Source: Paracoccaceae bacterium
Lineage (GTDB): Bacteria; Pseudomonadota; Alphaproteobacteria; Rhodobacterales; Rhodobacteraceae
NCBI GenBank assembly: GCA_012103375.1
Contig: WLWX01000001.1
Span: 3,142,492-3,206,491, forward strand
DNA: 64,000 nucleotides
Direction of reading: 5' to 3'
The notes below the pieces were generated by a model, which saw only the letters and a list, made by a program, of their open reading frames with translations, made no database searches and was not told where the DNA came from. Shown one piece after another: positions 11,025 to 19,773 of the stretch. Position numbers and translations under genes: made by a program. Numbering within the stretch: position 1 is the first letter of the stretch; every line of letters starts with the position of its first letter.

Positions 11025-12665
11025 ATGACGACCCATCCGCTGAAACTGGCCCTGGCGGGCCTGCTGCTGACCTGTGCCGCGCCGCTTTGGGCGGCTGATA
11101 TTGCCCTGGTCATTGGCAACGAAAACTATGAAGAAATCCGCGATTTGCGGCGTGGCGACAATGTCGTGTCGGCCGCTTCGGCACTGGACCGGGCCGGGAT
11201 TGATGTGGTTGGCGCGCGAAATGCGGATCTGTCCGAGATGCAGTCCTCTGTCGCCCAGTTTGTTCAGATGGCGCCCAACGCGGATGGGTTGATCGTTGTT
11301 CTGTCGGGGCGGTTCATGCATTCCGCGACCGATACCTATCTGCTGCCTGTCGATTCCGACCGGCCCGGCATTGCGCGCCTCAGCTTCAATGCGCTGCCGC
11401 TGTCCACGGTTCTGGCGGTCCTGTCGGCCAGCCCGGAACGCGCCGTTCTGGTGCTGGTTGGGGATGGGGAATCCGATCAATATGGCGCGTATCTGCGGGC
11501 TGGAATCGGCCAGCCAACGATCCCCGAAGGCGTCACGATCGTCAGCGCGAACACCCGCGAAGGCGCTGGATTCATGCGCGATGTATTGGCCGAACCCGGC
11601 GCGTCGATTCCGGATGCTGTCGTGGCGACACGCGGTATGCGGGCGGCGGGATACTTACCCGACAACTATGCGTTTCTGACGCCCGAAGCGGTCGTGGATG
11701 AAGCCGAGGTCGGCTATTGGGAGCTGGTTCAGGAACTGGACACGCTCAATGCCTATCGCCGGTATCTGGAACGCTATCCCAACGGGGCGCATGCGGATGA
11801 GGCACGCCAACGCGTCGAGTCTTACACGGATGAGCCGAACCGGCGCGCGCGTCTGGCCGAAGAAGCGCTGAACCTGACGCGGGAAAACCGTCAGCAGATC
11901 CAGCGGGCGCTGACGATCCTCGATTTTCGTCCGCGCGGGATCGACGGGATTTTCGGCCCCGGAACGCGGGGCGCGATTTCGCGCTGGCAGGACGCGAATA
12001 ACCTGCGCGTCACAAGCTATCTGAATGTCGCGCAAATCAACCGGCTGCTTCAGCAGGGCCAGGCGCGGGCCGAGGAACAGGCCGCTGAAGCCGAAGCGCG
12101 CCGGCTGGAGCTTGAACGCCAGGACCGCGATTATTGGAGCCGCACCGGCCTCAACGGGGGCGAGGAAAATTTCCGCGCCTATCTGCAACGCTATCCTGAC
12201 GGGCTCTATGCCGAGATTGCCAATGCACGCCTTGCGGCAATTGATGAACGCAAGCGAAACCGGGCCGAGCGGCGTGACCGGCGGGCCTGGGAACAGGCGC
12301 AGGAGTTGAATTCGCTGCAGGGCTATCGGGTGTACCTGAGCGCTTTTCCAAACGGCGTCTTTGCCGACGAAGCGCGGGCGCGGATTGCGGTGTACGAAGA
12401 AGAAGCCGCCAATGCCGCCATTCTGGAGCGCGCGCGGGCCGAGGAAGAATCGCTTGGTCTGAACCGCGTCACCCGGCAGTTGGTCGAACGTCGCCTGAAC
12501 GTGCTGGGGTTAAAGCCGGGCCGGGTGGACGGCGAATTCAATGATCGCACACGGCGGGCGATTCGCCGGTTCCAGGACCGTCGAAATCTCGAGGTGACGG
12601 GTTATCTGAACGAAGCGACGATGGTGCGTCTGCTGGCGGGGGGCATAATCTCGCTGTTCGAATAG
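11025..12665 (+). CDS. Caspase-fold protein with peptidoglycan-binding-like repeats, catalytic dyad missing
   Basis: A 546-residue exported protein with a signal peptide at residues 1-23 (LALAGLLLTCAAPLWA). The caspase-like domain (about 24-210) begins ADIALVIGNENYE. The strand that should read SGHG reads SGRFMH, and the strand that should end in DxCR reads LVLVGDGES, so both the catalytic His and Cys are absent. Three SPOR/TPR-like repeats of the form YRxYLxxYPNGxxADEA follow. Interleaved are two PG-binding-1-like modules (QRALTILDFRPRGIDGIFG and ERRLNVLGLKPGRVDGEF). It is probably a non-enzymatic envelope scaffold. GGAGG precedes the ATG. Confidence 0.8.
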   Translation: MTTHPLKLALAGLLLTCAAPLWAADIALVIGNENYEEIRDLRRGDNVVSAASALDRAGIDVVGARNADLSEMQSSVAQFVQMAPNADGLIVVLSGRFMHSATDTYLLPVDSDRPGIARLSFNALPLSTVLAVLSASPERAVLVLVGDGESDQYGAYLRAGIGQPTIPEGVTIVSANTREGAGFMRDVLAEPGASIPDAVVATRGMRAAGYLPDNYAFLTPEAVVDEAEVGYWELVQELDTLNAYRRYLERYPNGAHADEARQRVESYTDEPNRRARLAEEALNLTRENRQQIQRALTILDFRPRGIDGIFGPGTRGAISRWQDANNLRVTSYLNVAQINRLLQQGQARAEEQAAEAEARRLELERQDRDYWSRTGLNGGEENFRAYLQRYPDGLYAEIANARLAAIDERKRNRAERRDRRAWEQAQELNSLQGYRVYLSAFPNGVFADEARARIAVYEEEAANAAILERARAEEESLGLNRVTRQLVERRLNVLGLKPGRVDGEFNDRTRRAIRRFQDRRNLEVTGYLNEATMVRLLAGGIISLFE

Positions 12666-12767
12666 GGTGGATGGAACGGCCCCGGCCTGACGGGGCGGGG
12701 CCGGTGTGCCGGTTTATGATCGGGTACGCCGGAAAACTGGGCGTATTGCGCAGCGCCGTCCGGACAC

Positions 12768-12805
12768 GAAGACGCCCGCCGCGGAAGACCGTGGCGGGCG
12801 TCTTC
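12768..12805. terminator. Strong hairpin between caspase-like gene and rpmJ
   Basis: A 13-bp perfect stem (GAAGACGCCCGCC and its complement) with a 12-nt loop between two convergent genes. There is no long U-tract, so it may terminate either transcript or both. Confidence 0.6.
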
Positions 12806-12842
12806 GTTCAAACAGGACAGCCAGCGGCCGCCCGAAACGGGT

Positions 12843-12968
12843 TTAACCCTGACGGGCCTTGAACCGTTTCTGCGTCTTGTTGATCACATAGACGCGGCCC
12901 TTGCGGCGCACGATCTGGCAATCGCGGTGCCGGTTCTTCAGCGAACGCAGCGAGTTTCTGACTTTCAT
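12843..12968 (-). CDS. rpmJ: 50S ribosomal protein L36
   Basis: A 41-residue, highly basic protein, [20 protein letters not shown] to KRFKARQG. This is the long, C-minus-like L36 form found in alphaproteobacteria: only one cysteine (C17) remains and the zinc-binding CxxC...CxxxxH set is absent. It is a component of the large ribosomal subunit. The gene stands alone between a hairpin and tRNA-Val on the same strand. GAAAGAC precedes the ATG as a ribosome site. Confidence 0.95.
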   Translation of the reverse strand: MKVRNSLRSLKNRHRDCQIVRRKGRVYVINKTQKRFKARQG

Positions 12969-13021
12969 CGCGTCTTTCCTTCGTATCGTCGGGGCCACCC
13001 GCGCGGGCGGCAAAAACGTCA

Positions 13022-13096
13022 TGGTGGGCGATACTGGGATCGAACCAGTGACCCCTTCGATGTCAACGAAGTGCTCTACCGCTGAGCTAATCACCC
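13022..13096 (-). tRNA. tRNA-Val (GAC)
   Basis: The minus strand folds as a complete cloverleaf: acceptor GGGTGAT pairing with ATCGCCC, D-arm GCTC...GAGC, anticodon stem CTTCG/CGAAG with loop TTGACAT (anticodon GAC), and T-arm ACTGG-TTCGATC-CCAGT. CCA is encoded at the 3' end. Confidence 0.95.
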
Positions 13097-13257
13097 ATGT
13101 CCCCCGGAAACCCGGCCTGCCCGAAAAGAACAGGGCGCGAGGGAGGCCCCCGCGCCGGTCGAGAGGTCTATAAAAGGATGGCGGGGCCGGTTCAAGGGGT
13201 TTTGAGTGCAATGATGCCACCATATGTTAGAGTGAGGCGACGAATGTTGGAGCTGGT

Positions 13258-14118
13258 ATGCCCAAGCCTGCCTATACCCTGACGTTGCCGCAGGACCGCA
13301 CTACGGCGGTTGTGTTTGCCTCGCCCCATTCCGGGCGCGACTATCCGGCGCGGTTTTTGCGCCGCTCGGTCCTGCCGACACGGTTGCTGCGCAGTTCCGA
13401 GGATGCCTTTGTTGACCTGCTGTTTGGCGCAGCCCCGCGTTTGGGTGCGCCGCTGCTGGCGGCGCTGGCACCGCGCGCCTGGGTCGATCTGAACCGGGCC
13501 GAGGATGAGCTGGACCCCGCGTTGATCGAAGGGATGGCGCGGGGCGCGCCGAACCCGCGCGTGAACTCGGGCCTTGGGGTGGTGCCGCGGGTGGTGGCCA
13601 GCGGGCGCGCGATCTATTCGGGCAAGCTGAATCGGGCCGAGGCCGAGGCGCGTATCGCCGATGTCTGGCACCCCTATCACGCCGCGTTGCAGGGGCTGCT
13701 GGATGAAAGCCTGGCACAATTCGGTCAAGCGATCCTGATTGACTGCCACTCGATGCCGCATGAGGCGATCGAAGCGGCGTGCGGTGCGCATCGGGACCGC
13801 CCTGACGTTGTCTTGGGCGACAGGTTCGGGGCCGCATCAGACGGCGCCATCGTCGAGCGGATCGAGGCGGCGTTTTCGGCCGCCGGGCTGAAGGTTGCCA
13901 GAAACGCGCCATTTGCGGGGGCCTTCATCACCCAGAAATACGGCAGACCGCGCGCCGGGCAGCATGCGGTCCAGATCGAGATTGATCGCAGCCTTTATAT
14001 GCACGAAGCGCGGGTCGAGCCGAACGCGCGGTTCGACGATATGCGACGGTTGGTCAGCGGAGTGGTCGCCGAGATCTGCGCAATAGGTCGCGCCGAGGTT
14101 GCAGTCGCCGCCGAATAA
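13258..14118 (+). CDS. N-formylglutamate amidohydrolase family protein
   Basis: A 286-residue FGase-fold zinc hydrolase. Visible family motifs are FASPHSGRDYP near the N-terminus, DLNRAEDELDP at about 80, IDCHSMPHE at about 160 and GAFITQKYGRP at about 220 followed by QIEIDRSLYM. The characterised enzyme hydrolyses N-formyl-L-glutamate to glutamate and formate in histidine degradation. No hut genes are adjacent, so this may act on another formylated or acylated amino acid. The gene is monocistronic, between the tRNA and the Hint-domain gene. Confidence 0.9.
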   Translation: MPKPAYTLTLPQDRTTAVVFASPHSGRDYPARFLRRSVLPTRLLRSSEDAFVDLLFGAAPRLGAPLLAALAPRAWVDLNRAEDELDPALIEGMARGAPNPRVNSGLGVVPRVVASGRAIYSGKLNRAEAEARIADVWHPYHAALQGLLDESLAQFGQAILIDCHSMPHEAIEAACGAHRDRPDVVLGDRFGAASDGAIVERIEAAFSAAGLKVARNAPFAGAFITQKYGRPRAGQHAVQIEIDRSLYMHEARVEPNARFDDMRRLVSGVVAEICAIGRAEVAVAAE

Positions 14119-14250
14119 CCAGCCAAATTGTTGCACATTTCACAACATTGGGGCGGAATCGCGCCATAGAATCCTCATTTTCCGGGTTTAATCGCACCGG
14201 GCGCTGCTATTGCAGGGCCATCCATCTTGTTGCGTTGCCGGAGTTGTTGG

Positions 14251-16392
14251 TTGCCTACTTATACAGTCCGATTTTATGACCAGAATCCCGGTGGCGGCAA
14301 TTTCACGAACACTGTCGGTGGGATTAGCACCTATAACGGACCCGCTGTTGCGACGGGGATCGCGGTCATCGACGATGCCGACATTGGTGCGGGCGCCTAT
14401 GTTCTGACAGATGACAACGGCAGCGGGGTTTTTGACGAGTCGGGAACCACAGGCAATGTCACGGTTGATGGTGACACGTCCTTTGGCGGCGCTGTCCAAA
14501 ACGAAAGAACCTGGACGGTGCAGGACACCGTCACCCTGGAAATTTTCGAAGTTGTCATGCTGCGTGTCATTGGGGGCGACGCGGCTGGTCGCTATACCTT
14601 GTCAGAAGTGCCGCTGGTGGTTGGCCGTGATTACGAGACTCTGGCCCATGACGGCAATCCGGGAAACAACCCCGGCGACGCAAACTTTTCTTTCGCCGAC
14701 TACGATGCATCCGTCAACGATGTGGATGTCGTGTCGGGGGATGGCACCGACAACACGATAGATGTCGACTATACCGGAGATCCGGAAGGCGACATGGTCG
14801 ACAGTTCGCCGGCACCGACCGCCTTGAACCTGTCGTGGATCGATGATTTTGGCGGTGACGGGGACAATCTTGAAGGTGCCAACGCAGCCGTAGACGTCGG
14901 CGGCATCGAAGTCACGGTGACGATTACTGACGACGGCGGATTGGATGTCGCCGAAGTCGATGACGATGACAATTCTCAATACGTTGCGGGCGGTGAGCCT
15001 TTTGACCCCGATTCGTCGCTGTTTCTGGACGGTGGTGCCGGGTCAACGCAAACCGCAACCACGACGATAGAGTTCGCGTCCGTCACCGGCTCGGGCTTCG
15101 AAGATATGGTCCAGAACGTCACGTTCCGGCTGAACGACGTCGATATCGGCAGCTGGACGGATATCATCCGGGTGCGCGCTTACGACGAAAACGGCAATGA
15201 AATCGAAGTGGTCCTGACCGCTGATGGCGACGACACAATCGGTGCTGGTGCGGATTCAAACCAGGTCACCGGCGTCGGTTCGGACAATCCTGACGAAATC
15301 GGCGGGTCCGTTCTTGTCGAAATTGCCGGACCAGTGGCACGTATTGAAATCGACTATGACAATTCGGCCGCAAATTCCCAGCAATGGGCCTGGGTCACCG
15401 ACATTCATTTCGAAGCCGTGGCCGAAGGGTCCTGGGATGACATTGTCAAAGCGGGCGATGGCGATGACACGATTGATGCCGGACATGGGTCCGACACGGT
15501 CTTTGGCGAAGGCGGCGACGACACGATTTATGTCGGTAGCGGAGACATCGCCGTTGGTGACTATTCAGCCGGTGACGGCGTCGGCGGCAACAACAACGAC
15601 GGTGACGATACTTTCATAATCAACCCCGACCAGCTGATCGGTGGCGGCGGGGCCATTGCGATTCACGGCGGCGAAGCCGACGACGATAGCGACTATGACA
15701 TCCTCGACTTCAACGGACAGCTGGTCCTGGGTTCGATCGTCTACACCGAAACGGACGATGCGGCGGGCGGGCTTAGCGGGTACGGCGAATTGCTGGATGG
15801 CACAATCGTCACCTTCACCGGCATCGAGGAAATCATCTGTTTCGCTCGCGGTACCAACATCCTGACGGACAGGGGCGAGGTTGCCATAGAAGACCTTCAG
15901 CCCGGACAGATGGTTGCCACGCTGGATCATGGGATGCAGCCGCTGCGCTGGATCGGATCTCGCGTGGTTTTGGCCGAAACTCGGCTTGCCCCGATTGTGA
16001 TGCGCGCCGGGGTGCTTGGGAATACCCGTGATTTGCGGGTGTCGCCGCAACACAGGATGCTGATTCGCGGGGCACAGGCGCAATTGTTGTTTGGCGAGGA
16101 TGAGGTTCTGGTCGCCGCCAAACATCTGACGAACTGGGATGGTGTGTTTGCTGAAACCGGTGGCGAGGTCGAGTATTTCCACATGCTGTTCGACAGCCAC
16201 CAGATCGTTTTCGCCGATGGCGCAGAATCCGAGAGCTTTCATCCCGGGACTGTCGGAATGGGGGCGCTGGAACAGGCGGCCCGCGACGAAGTGCTGGACC
16301 TGTTCCCGGAACTGGCCGCTGATCTGGGAGCTTATGGGTCGACGGCGCGCATGTGCCTGAAACAGTACGAAGCGCGACTGCTGGTTCACTGA
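14251..16392 (+). CDS. Hint domain / RTX-like secreted protein
   Basis: A 713-residue acidic protein starting at TTG 14251 (reads PTYTVRFYDQ, the usual start of this Roseobacter family), with GGAG 8 bp upstream. It has no classical signal peptide. A long Asp/Gly-rich region with RTX-like calcium motifs (GDGDDTIDAGHGSDTVFGEGGDDTI, split here as GDGDDTID and GEGGDDTI) covers about 400-470. The C-terminus, from about residue 530 (CFARGTNILTDRGEVAIEDL), is a Hint_2 domain with PLRWIGSR and SPQHRML. Such proteins are probably exported by type I secretion. Hint domains can self-process, but whether this one does is unknown. Confidence 0.85.
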   Translation: MPTYTVRFYDQNPGGGNFTNTVGGISTYNGPAVATGIAVIDDADIGAGAYVLTDDNGSGVFDESGTTGNVTVDGDTSFGGAVQNERTWTVQDTVTLEIFEVVMLRVIGGDAAGRYTLSEVPLVVGRDYETLAHDGNPGNNPGDANFSFADYDASVNDVDVVSGDGTDNTIDVDYTGDPEGDMVDSSPAPTALNLSWIDDFGGDGDNLEGANAAVDVGGIEVTVTITDDGGLDVAEVDDDDNSQYVAGGEPFDPDSSLFLDGGAGSTQTATTTIEFASVTGSGFEDMVQNVTFRLNDVDIGSWTDIIRVRAYDENGNEIEVVLTADGDDTIGAGADSNQVTGVGSDNPDEIGGSVLVEIAGPVARIEIDYDNSAANSQQWAWVTDIHFEAVAEGSWDDIVKAGDGDDTIDAGHGSDTVFGEGGDDTIYVGSGDIAVGDYSAGDGVGGNNNDGDDTFIINPDQLIGGGGAIAIHGGEADDDSDYDILDFNGQLVLGSIVYTETDDAAGGLSGYGELLDGTIVTFTGIEEIICFARGTNILTDRGEVAIEDLQPGQMVATLDHGMQPLRWIGSRVVLAETRLAPIVMRAGVLGNTRDLRVSPQHRMLIRGAQAQLLFGEDEVLVAAKHLTNWDGVFAETGGEVEYFHMLFDSHQIVFADGAESESFHPGTVGMGALEQAARDEVLDLFPELAADLGAYGSTARMCLKQYEARLLVH

Positions 16393-16405
16393 GTGGGCTT
16401 GCCGG

Positions 16406-16445
16406 CTTGGGGGGGCAGCCCCCCAAGACCCCCCGGAGTTTTTTT
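16406..16445 (+). terminator. Rho-independent terminator of the Hint gene
   Basis: CTTGGGGGGG pairs with CCCCCCAAG around a CAG loop. A second C-run and TTTTTTT follow. It ends the long Hint gene 14 bp after its stop. Confidence 0.75.
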
Positions 16446-16529
16446 GGCGAAAAGACGACGGTTGACGTCGGTCAGCGGTGGGGTTGGCCGCATCTGCGCG
16501 ATTTGTCGTGAAACACGGTCACGCGCATC

Positions 16530-16644
16530 TATAGCGGTTCGCGTTTTACTTGAGACATCGCATATCAGAAATCGCGTTCTAAATCAGCAACTTGCCGATT
16601 GAGAGGCGGAGAACTCTGATTCAGGTTAAACGCGAACTGCTTTA
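16530..16644. mobile_element. 115-bp IS630-like mini-element
   Basis: About 25-bp imperfect inverted ends are bounded by TA on both sides: TATAGCGGTTCGCGTTTTAC on the left and the complement of TAAAGCAGTTCGCGTTTAAC on the right. The left end then reads TTGAGAC and the right end CTGAATC, echoing the right and left ends of the IS630 element at 49068-50124. It has no coding capacity. Its right TA overlaps the dinB stop codon. Confidence 0.65.
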
Positions 16645-17895
16645 ACGCAGCGCGCGGCCTTTCACGATTGCATCCTTTCCGAAACGGGCCCTGATTGCGT
16701 CAGCGGCCCGTTCGGCCTGCGCCCGCTGACCGGCCTGGGGGTCCAGCAGGTCGCCCGAGATGTCAGCCTCGGTCGCGCTGACCAGATCGCTGAGCCCGAC
16801 ACCGATCAACCTGTAGGGGCCTTCTTCGCCGACCCGATCGAACAGGTGCCGCGCCGTGCGATATATTCGGTCCGCAACCTGGGTGGCGTCGCCCAGGCTG
16901 GTGCGGCGGGTCAGCGATGTGTGGTTGGCGCGCTTCAGTTTCAGCGTCACGATCCGCCCGGCCTTGTCCTTCGCCTTGGCGCGGTCGGCGATCTTTTCGG
17001 ACAGTCGCCAGATGTGGCCATCGAGGATGTCCGGGTTCGCGGTATCCTCGAAGAAGGTCGTTTCGTTCGAGATGCCCTTGACCGGCGCATTGGCCGACAC
17101 GCGGCGGCGATCTTCGCCCCGTGCGAGGTGCCAGAGGCGGTCGCCCATTGCCCCGAACCGCGCGCCGAGGTCCTTACGCTCCCACCGTCTTAGGTCGGCG
17201 AAGGTGCGGATGCCGACGCGCTCTAGGTTGGCCTGCGCGGCGGGACCGATGCCCCAGATCATGCGGACTGGTTTTTGGGTCAGGAAGTCGTGGGTTTCGC
17301 CTTTGCCGATGATCGAAAATCCGCGCGGTTTATCAAGGTCACTGGCGACCTTGGCCAGAAACTTGTTGTGGGAAAGGCCGATGGATCCGCCAAGGCCCAA
17401 CTCGTCCTGCATCCGGTTCACCAGCCGCGCCAGCATCACGGCAGGCGGCGCGCCGTGCAGTTTTTCGGTCCCGCTGAGGTCCATGAACGCTTCGTCAAGG
17501 CTGAGCGGTTCGACGACGGGCGTCAATTCGTCCATCATCGCGCGGATCGCCTTGGAGGCTTCGACATAAGCGCTCATCCGGCCTTTGACGACCGTCGCTT
17601 CGGGGCAAAGCTTCAGCGCCTGGAACATCGGCATGGCCGAACGCACGCCCTTGATCCGGGCGATGTAGCAAGCCGTGGTGACGACGCCGCGCCGTCCGCC
17701 ACCGACGATGACGGGTTTGTCGCGCAAACTGGGGTCGTCGCGCTTTTCGACCGAAGCATAGAATGCGTCGCAGTCCATATGGGCGATGGTCAGACTGAAC
17801 AGTTCCGGGTGCGAAAGGATGCGCGGGCTGCGGCAGCTGGGGCAGCGGGCGGCCTGATCGAAAGGGGTCAGGCAATCTCGACAAAGGCTCGGCAT
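16642..17895 (-). CDS. dinB: DNA polymerase IV with N-terminal zinc ribbon
   Basis: A 417-residue Y-family polymerase for error-prone translesion synthesis. After an N-terminal four-cysteine ribbon (CRDC and CPSC, residues about 4-22) comes the palm domain with MDCDAFYASVE and the catalytic SLDEAFMDLS. The HhH region (VRMIWGIGPAAQANLERVGI) and a little-finger domain ending in AIVKGRALR follow. The N-terminal ribbon is an addition absent from E. coli DinB. The start at 17895 (MPSLCRDC) keeps the ribbon and drops a long unlikely extension. The TAA stop overlaps the end of the 115-bp mini-element. Confidence 0.93.
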   Translation of the reverse strand: MPSLCRDCLTPFDQAARCPSCRSPRILSHPELFSLTIAHMDCDAFYASVEKRDDPSLRDKPVIVGGGRRGVVTTACYIARIKGVRSAMPMFQALKLCPEATVVKGRMSAYVEASKAIRAMMDELTPVVEPLSLDEAFMDLSGTEKLHGAPPAVMLARLVNRMQDELGLGGSIGLSHNKFLAKVASDLDKPRGFSIIGKGETHDFLTQKPVRMIWGIGPAAQANLERVGIRTFADLRRWERKDLGARFGAMGDRLWHLARGEDRRRVSANAPVKGISNETTFFEDTANPDILDGHIWRLSEKIADRAKAKDKAGRIVTLKLKRANHTSLTRRTSLGDATQVADRIYRTARHLFDRVGEEGPYRLIGVGLSDLVSATEADISGDLLDPQAGQRAQAERAADAIRARFGKDAIVKGRALR

Positions 17896-18040
17896 GGGGA
17901 CCAGTTTACCGAATATCGCGCGGCGCGCCCAGAGGGCGGCGTGTGGTTGGTGACATGCAAATGATCGGGTCAATGATCGGGTCGCGCTTTCGCATTTTGC
18001 GATATTTCGCTAGGCTGCTGGCCGGATGAAAGGCTTTGCG

Positions 18041-18340
18041 ATGGAACAGAAAATCGAATGCCATACACCGAACCAGGACCGCCCGGGCACGACGCGGATT
18101 GCGAAGTGGAAATATGATCTGCTGCGCAGCGCAATTTTGGCGACTTTGGACGGGTCTGGCGACGATGGTCTGACCTTGGCTGAACTGAAGGACGCGGTGC
18201 GTGACAGGATCGATCCTGAAGACCGAAATCGCCTTGGATCGCTTGGCTGGCACCTGACAACCGTCAAGCTGAACATGGAGGTTTCGGGCGAAATCGGGCG
18301 TGTCAAAAACAGCGCACCGCAACGGGTGGTTTTGGGCTAA
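18041..18340 (+). CDS. DUF6958 family protein
   Basis: A 99-residue cytoplasmic protein beginning MEQKIECHTPNQDRPGTTRI, with a helical middle (YDLLRSAILATLD), a LTLAELKDAV segment and a C-terminal GWHLTTVKLNMEVSGEIGR. The overall pattern is of a small winged-helix-like fold, and the length fits the family. The start at 18041 follows AAAGG at a good distance; an alternative ATG at 18026 would add five residues. It is divergent from dinB across 145 bp. The function is not established. Confidence 0.75.
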   Translation: MEQKIECHTPNQDRPGTTRIAKWKYDLLRSAILATLDGSGDDGLTLAELKDAVRDRIDPEDRNRLGSLGWHLTTVKLNMEVSGEIGRVKNSAPQRVVLG

Positions 18341-18398
18341 CCCTTTAAATTCGCTCGCTCATACCCCATGTGAATGCCGATAGTTTTGGGAGAATTGC

Positions 18399-19310
18399 AT
18401 GAACATCGAAGACATCCTGTTGAATTTCCTTGGCCAGAACATCGTTCTGTTGCTGCTGGCCGCGCTGATCATCATCAGCGTTCTGCTGGGCGTGCGAATC
18501 CTGCTGGGCGTGCGAATCGTGCCGCAGTCGATGAAATTCGTCGTGGAACGCTTCGGGCGATTGCGCAGCGTGCTTGGGCCGGGGATCAACTTTATCGTCC
18601 CGTTTCTGGACCGGGTTGCGCATAAAATCTCGATTCTCGAGCGTCAGTTGCCGACACACAGTCAGGATGCCATCACTGCCGACAACGTGTTGGTACAGGT
18701 GGAAACCAGCGTGTTTTACCGCATTATCGAGCCGGAAAAGACGGTGTATCGCATTCGCGACGTGGATGCGGCGATTGCCACGACTGTCGCCGGGATTGTG
18801 CGGGCTGAGATCGGCAAGATGGAGCTGGACGAGGTTCAGTCGAACCGCGCACAGTTGATCGTGCAGATCAAGTCTCTGGTTGAGGATGCCGTCGACGACT
18901 GGGGGATTGAGGTGACGCGCGCCGAAATCCTTGACGTCAATCTGGATCAGGCGACGCGTGATGCGATGCTTCAGCAGTTGAATGCGGAACGTGAACGGCG
19001 TGCTGCAGTGACCCGGGCCGAAGGTGAAAAGCGTGCGGTGGAACTGAATGCGGACGCCGAGCTTTACGCCGCCGAACAGGCCGCCAAGGCGCGGCGGGTT
19101 CAGTCCGACGCGGAAGCCTATGCAACCGGCGTTGTGGCGGCCGCCATTCAGGCCAACGGACTGGAAGCGGCGCAGTATCAGGTGGCGCTGAAACAGGTCG
19201 AGGCGCTGGCCGCATTGGGTGACGGTGAGGGTAAGCAGACTGTTGTCATCCCCTCGGCCGCGATCGATGCCTTTGGCGATGCGTTCAAACTGCTGCGGGG
19301 GAACAAATGA
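18399..19310 (+). CDS. SPFH/Band 7 membrane protein (stomatin-like)
   Basis: A 303-residue protein with one N-terminal membrane helix (residues about 10-35, IVLLLLAALIIISVLLGVRI). The Band 7 domain (about 40-200) begins VPQSMKFVVERFGRLRSVLGPGINFI. A long charged C-terminal helix rich in Ala and Glu (ERRAAVTRAEGEKRAVEL) probably drives ring assembly, as in HflK/C and QmcA-type proteins. It overlaps the NfeD-like gene by 4 bp (ATGA); this pairing is the classic SPFH-NfeD operon that organises membrane microdomains or protease access. Confidence 0.92.
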   Translation: MNIEDILLNFLGQNIVLLLLAALIIISVLLGVRILLGVRIVPQSMKFVVERFGRLRSVLGPGINFIVPFLDRVAHKISILERQLPTHSQDAITADNVLVQVETSVFYRIIEPEKTVYRIRDVDAAIATTVAGIVRAEIGKMELDEVQSNRAQLIVQIKSLVEDAVDDWGIEVTRAEILDVNLDQATRDAMLQQLNAERERRAAVTRAEGEKRAVELNADAELYAAEQAAKARRVQSDAEAYATGVVAAAIQANGLEAAQYQVALKQVEALAALGDGEGKQTVVIPSAAIDAFGDAFKLLRGNK

Positions 19311-19591
19311 TCTGGGCAACCTGGTGGACCTGGGGCGCGGTGGCGCTGGGGCTGGCAATTCTGGAAGTTCTGATGCCGACGCAGATTTTCCTGGGTTTCG
19401 CGATTGGGGCGGCGCTTGTCGGTGGGGCCTTCGCGATTGATTGGCCGCTGGCCGCCTTCATGGCGAATTCGCTTCCGTGGACACTGGTGATTTTCGCGGC
19501 GTGTTCCCTGGTATCCTGGCTGGTTCTGCGGCGGTTTTTTCGGCTGCGTACGGGCAGCGTGAAAGTCTGGGAAAGCGACATTAACGACTGA
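19307..19591 (+). CDS. NfeD-like membrane protein
   Basis: A 94-residue protein with three membrane helices (VALGLAILEVLMP, FAIGAALVGGAFAID, LVIFAACSLVSWLVL) and the PTQIFLGFAIGAALVGG motif of the short NfeD class. It lacks the N-terminal ClpP-like protease of long NfeD proteins, and its soluble OB-fold domain is reduced to a short tail. Translation is coupled to the SPFH gene through an ATGA overlap. It is likely a partner subunit of the SPFH ring. Confidence 0.85.
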   Translation: MIWATWWTWGAVALGLAILEVLMPTQIFLGFAIGAALVGGAFAIDWPLAAFMANSLPWTLVIFAACSLVSWLVLRRFFRLRTGSVKVWESDIND

Positions 19592-19773
19592 CGGACAGGT
19601 CGCCTCGGGCGGTTCGCACCCGCCGGTATTTGGCAGCACCACCACCATCGTCAGGATCAGACTGTCGCGGCATTCCCGCGCGCCCGCAAGCCGCGCGGGA
19701 TCGGTCGAACGGTTGCCGCCCGCAGACTCTGCTTTTAGGGTCCGCCCGGGGCGCACAATCGAACAGGCGAATA

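Noticed and set aside
15440-15620. Repeated GATGACAC-like units that could look like a CRISPR or tandem array
   Set aside because: They encode RTX-like Gly-Asp calcium repeats inside the Hint gene; spacing and sequence vary and no cas genes are near.
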